Shown piece by piece: positions 4,403-6,383 of a DNA stretch of 6,383 nucleotides. Origin of the DNA: CAYMDS01 sp964576705 (GTDB lineage Bacteria; Patescibacteriota; Microgenomatia; Levybacterales; UBA12049); the NCBI GenBank assembly GCA_964576705.1, contig CAZNVI010000058.1:1-6383 (forward strand), read 5' to 3'. Made by a program: the position numbers and the translations under genes. Within the stretch, counting starts at the first letter, position 1; each line of letters begins with the position of its first letter. The notes beneath the pieces are model-generated. The model worked only from the letters and a program-made list of their open reading frames with translations, ran no database searches and had not been told where the DNA came from.

Positions 4403-6232
4403 ATGCTTTTTAGTACCCTTGCTACTTATTTTGAAAAACTTGAGACAACTTCATCTAGGTTGGCTATGATCGATATTCTTTCTGAGCTTTTTAAGCATAC
4501 TAAAACTGAAGAAATAGATAAGGTAATGTATATGCTACAGGGAAGAGTAGCGCCGTTTTTCGAACCAGTCGAAATAGGAATAGCTGATAAAACTGCGGCG
4601 TCTGCACTCGCTGAGGCATTCTCATCAGATAAAGAATCCGTATTAAAAGAATATAGCCGAAAGGGGGACTTGGGGATTGTGGCGCAGGAATTAAGTGATA
4701 AGCAAAAAGTGATAAGCAAAAAGTTAACAGTAGAAGAAGTATTCAATATTTTGACACAAATTGCGAAAACTTCAGGTGAGGGGACAGTTGAGAAGCGGAT
4801 AAATTTATATAAGAATTTAGTTGAGAAAATGGATAGTGTGTCGGTAAAACACTTCGTGAGAATCGTTTTAGGGAAAACTAGATTAGGCATAGGAGACCCT
4901 ACGATTTTAGACAGCTTGGCATTGGCCATTTTAGGCGATAGGACGAAGAGAAAGTTACTTGAAAAAGCATATAATGAGACATCTGATCTGGGACTTATCG
5001 GAAAGACTTTACTTGAGAAAGGATTAAAAGGGGTTGGGAAATTAACAGTAACAGTAGGAAGGCCGATCCGCTCAGAGTTATGTGAACGATTGCCAAATCC
5101 TGAGAAAGTATTTGAGAAAATGACCATGAAAGAGTCAGAGAGTCAGAGCGGCAAAGAGTCAAAATACGTTAGGGGTGTGCATGCGACTATGAAATATGAC
5201 GGGTTTCGTGTTCAGATCCATAAGAATGACGAAAAGATCGAAATGTTTTCTAGAAATCTTGAAGATATGACACACATGTTTCCTGAACTTATTACAGGTA
5301 CATTAAAACAAATTAAGGCAAAGACTGTGATTCTGGATACAGAAGCACTTGCTTATATGCCTGAGTCAGAAGAATTTCTGCCCTTTCAGGAAACTACGAA
5401 ACGAAGAAGAAAGCATAACATAGAAGAAGTCGCGAAAACTTTACCGCTTAAGGCATTCGTCTTTGATATTTTATACATCGATGGTAAGTCACTTATCGAT
5501 ATGCCCTTGACGCAGCGAATGGAGGTTTTAAAAAAATCCCTTCGATATGATTCAGGACAAGTGGGATATGATACTCTAATACCTGCTACAGGAAGCATAT
5601 TAAGAGAGCCCCAAGAGCTTCAGGTGATGCTTGATGATGCGATATCTAAAGGACTTGAGGGAGTAGTCGTTAAAAGGGTAGATTCAGTATATGAAGCAGG
5701 CGGACGAAACTTCAACTGGGTTAAATTAAAAAGACATTCGTCAGGAGAATTAAACGATACTATCGATTGCGTGATATTGGGCTATATCTATGGTAAAGGA
5801 AAAAGAACCGCGTTCGGTGCCGGAGCATTGCTCGTCGGAATCTACGACAAAGAAAAAGACGAATTCGTATCAGTATCCAGGATCGGAACTGGGTTAACTG
5901 ACGAGGAATGGAGAAGTATAAAAGAGAAATCAAAAGGACTTGAATTAACCCATAAACCAGCAAGAGTTAATTCATTCATTACGCCCTCTGTTTGGGTAAA
6001 GCCTGAAATAGTTATAGAAGTACTAGCAGACGAGATCACGAGGAGCCCATTGCATACAGCAGGTATGCAAGAGTCAGAGAGTCAGAGCGACAGAGAGTCA
6101 AAGAAGTCTAAGGTAGGTTATGCGTTGAGGTTCCCGAGGTTAGTCAGTTTTAGGGATAAAGATAAAAAGGCAGAAGATGCAACGACAGTAAATGAATTAG
6201 TTAAGATGTTTGAGCAACAAGGGAAGAAATAG
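4403..6232 (+). CDS. lig: ATP-dependent DNA ligase, archaeal type
   Basis: Seals nicks in duplex DNA using ATP. The 609 residues comprise an N-terminal DNA-binding domain (about 1-240), the nucleotidyltransferase domain (about 255-445) and a C-terminal OB domain. Motif I is KYDGFR with AMP-accepting Lys264. Motif III is LDTEALAY with Glu314; IIIa is FVFDILYIDG (Phe354, Asp355); IV is EGVVVKR (Glu419); V is WVKLK (439-443). All are intact, so the enzyme should be active. The start is two bases after the N gap, but MLFSTLATYFEKLE matches the usual N-terminus of this family, so the CDS is judged complete. Three repeat-derived segments lie in it: SDKQKVISKK (98-107), ESESQSGKESK (244-254, just before motif I) and ESESQSDRESK (557-567, in the OB domain). 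The last two interrupt positions where related ligases have short variable loops, so function is probably kept. Confidence 0.96.
   Translation: MLFSTLATYFEKLETTSSRLAMIDILSELFKHTKTEEIDKVMYMLQGRVAPFFEPVEIGIADKTAASALAEAFSSDKESVLKEYSRKGDLGIVAQELSDKQKVISKKLTVEEVFNILTQIAKTSGEGTVEKRINLYKNLVEKMDSVSVKHFVRIVLGKTRLGIGDPTILDSLALAILGDRTKRKLLEKAYNETSDLGLIGKTLLEKGLKGVGKLTVTVGRPIRSELCERLPNPEKVFEKMTMKESESQSGKESKYVRGVHATMKYDGFRVQIHKNDEKIEMFSRNLEDMTHMFPELITGTLKQIKAKTVILDTEALAYMPESEEFLPFQETTKRRRKHNIEEVAKTLPLKAFVFDILYIDGKSLIDMPLTQRMEVLKKSLRYDSGQVGYDTLIPATGSILREPQELQVMLDDAISKGLEGVVVKRVDSVYEAGGRNFNWVKLKRHSSGELNDTIDCVILGYIYGKGKRTAFGAGALLVGIYDKEKDEFVSVSRIGTGLTDEEWRSIKEKSKGLELTHKPARVNSFITPSVWVKPEIVIEVLADEITRSPLHTAGMQESESQSDRESKKSKVGYALRFPRLVSFRDKDKKAEDATTVNELVKMFEQQGKK
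4694..4721 (+). repeat. Exact 14-bp duplication in the ligase gene
   Basis: AGTGATAAGCAAAA occurs twice in direct tandem (4694-4707 and 4708-4721), with a third partial start (AGTTAA) after it. Because 14 is not a multiple of three, the two copies are read in different frames, giving SDKQK and then VISKK. It lies in the N-terminal DNA-binding domain of the ligase. Confidence 0.85.
5131..5162 (+). repeat. 4 x 8-bp array, ligase copy 1
   Basis: Units AGAGTCAG, AGAGTCAG, AGCGGCAA and AGAGTCAA make a 32-bp array encoding ESESQSGKESK. It sits about ten residues before the catalytic Lys264. It is nearly identical, unit for unit and in the same frame, to the array at 6070-6101. Confidence 0.88.
6070..6101 (+). 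repeat. 4 x 8-bp array, ligase copy 2
   Basis: Units AGAGTCAG, AGAGTCAG, AGCGACAG and AGAGTCAA, with a decayed fifth unit AGAAGTCT behind. It differs from the 5131 copy at only two of 32 bases (5151 versus 6090, and 5154 versus 6093). It encodes ESESQSDRESK between SPLHTAG and GYALRFPRLVSF of the OB domain, a loop that is short in related ligases. Confidence 0.88.
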
Positions 6233-6235
6233 AAT

Positions 6236-6258
6236 TTGGTAAAAGGTATAATTACCAA
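6236..6258 (+). promoter_or_regulatory. Promoter with a dyad around the -10 box
   Basis: TATAAT (6247-6252) is a consensus -10. A perfect 7-bp inverted repeat, TTGGTAA (6236-6242) and TTACCAA (6252-6258), brackets it, so a dimeric regulator bound here would cover the -10. A nested GGTA-TAAT-TACC could form a small hairpin instead. The predicted +1 (about 6258-6259) falls on an ATG that opens a 6-codon ORF ahead of the PHP gene. The site starts four bases after the ligase stop. Confidence 0.6.
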
Positions 6259-6278
6259 TGGCAAATAGTAACGAATAA
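6258..6278 (+). CDS. Possible leaderless 6-codon leader ORF
   Basis: ATG at 6258 opens MANSNE and stops at TAA (6276-6278), five bases before the ATG of the PHP gene (6284). Its ATG is five bases after a consensus -10, so it would be the first codon of the transcript. Between them is AAAGGAT, which could act as a close-set Shine-Dalgarno or allow reinitiation after the stop. It may be a leader peptide, or simply a chance ATG in a short 5' leader. Confidence 0.3.
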   Translation: MANSNE

Positions 6279-6283
6279 AGGAT

Positions 6284-6383
6284 ATGCAATATGTGGCGGA
6301 TTTACATCTACACTCCAAATACTCTCGCGCTGTGAGTCCGATGATGACGCTTCCGGTGATGGCGGAATATGCCAGCAAGAAAG
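6284..6383 (+). CDS. PHP-domain protein, endonuclease Q-like (partial)
   Basis: The first 33 codons, MQYVADLHLHSKYSRAVSP onward, are present; the gene runs off the window. DLHLHSKYS with His8 and His10 is the first metal-binding motif of the PHP phosphoesterase domain. The very early position of the motif and the SKYSRA continuation resemble EndoQ-type proteins (often annotated as UvrD-like or TIGR00375), which nick DNA 5' of uracil, hypoxanthine or abasic sites in archaea and some bacteria. Lying just behind a DNA ligase and near mutM fits repair. Other PHP proteins, such as histidinol phosphatases, begin similarly, so the subfamily needs the full sequence. The start ATG follows the leader ORF described above. 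Confidence 0.72.
   Translation, partial: MQYVADLHLHSKYSRAVSPMMTLPVMAEYASKK

Noticed and set aside
4301..4469. Continuation of the Fic reading frame through the N gap
   Set aside because: The N run has unknown length, and the tail after it is ligase DNA read in a wrong frame.
4426..5127. Long minus-strand open frame (233 codons) opposite the ligase
   Set aside because: It mirrors the ligase coding sequence, shows no recognisable motif, and the plus-strand frame carries clear ligase features.

Overview
The window looks like a piece of a Candidate Phyla Radiation (Patescibacteria) genome, most likely Microgenomates-like. Reasons: a compact AT-rich layout, bacterial MutM and RecF next to an archaeal-type ATP-dependent DNA ligase, a DUF5654-like two-helix membrane protein, a GxxExxY protein, almost no Shine-Dalgarno sites, and several TGnTATAAT boxes placed directly in front of start codons. 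The lineage call rests on remembered features of these genomes and was not tested by a search. A run of exactly 100 N (4301-4400) shows this is a scaffold with a gap of unknown size.

Layout. Positions 1-61 hold an inverted-repeat element, followed by a good intrinsic terminator (62-95) for an upstream gene outside the window. mutM (122-976) is followed by a 176-bp intergenic stretch packed with short tandem repeats and a hairpin, then recF (1153-2217). A small unknown ORF (2243-2476) converges on a minus-strand two-helix membrane protein (2484-2795). Divergent from that are a GxxExxY protein (2852-3265) and, one base later, a Fic protein (3267 to the gap). After the gap comes a complete ATP-dependent DNA ligase (4403-6232), then the start of a PHP-domain protein resembling endonuclease Q (from 6284), cut by the window edge.

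Function. Four genes fit one theme, DNA repair: MutM removes oxidised bases, RecF acts at single-strand gaps, the ligase seals nicks, and an EndoQ-like enzyme would nick at deaminated bases. They appear to be separate transcription units, so this is a neighbourhood and not one operon. The GxxExxY/Fic pair looks like an inserted two-gene unit.

The most unusual feature is a set of short tandem arrays with four units each. Five are 4 x 8 bp (32 bp) and one is 4 x 9 bp. They lie between genes and also inside coding sequences; two nearly identical copies sit in surface-loop positions of the ligase, and one supplies the recF start codon. A 14-bp duplication read in two frames, a 16-bp palindrome inside fic and a dispersed-repeat-like segment inside the membrane-protein gene add to the picture of a genome whose genes tolerate in-frame repeat insertions.
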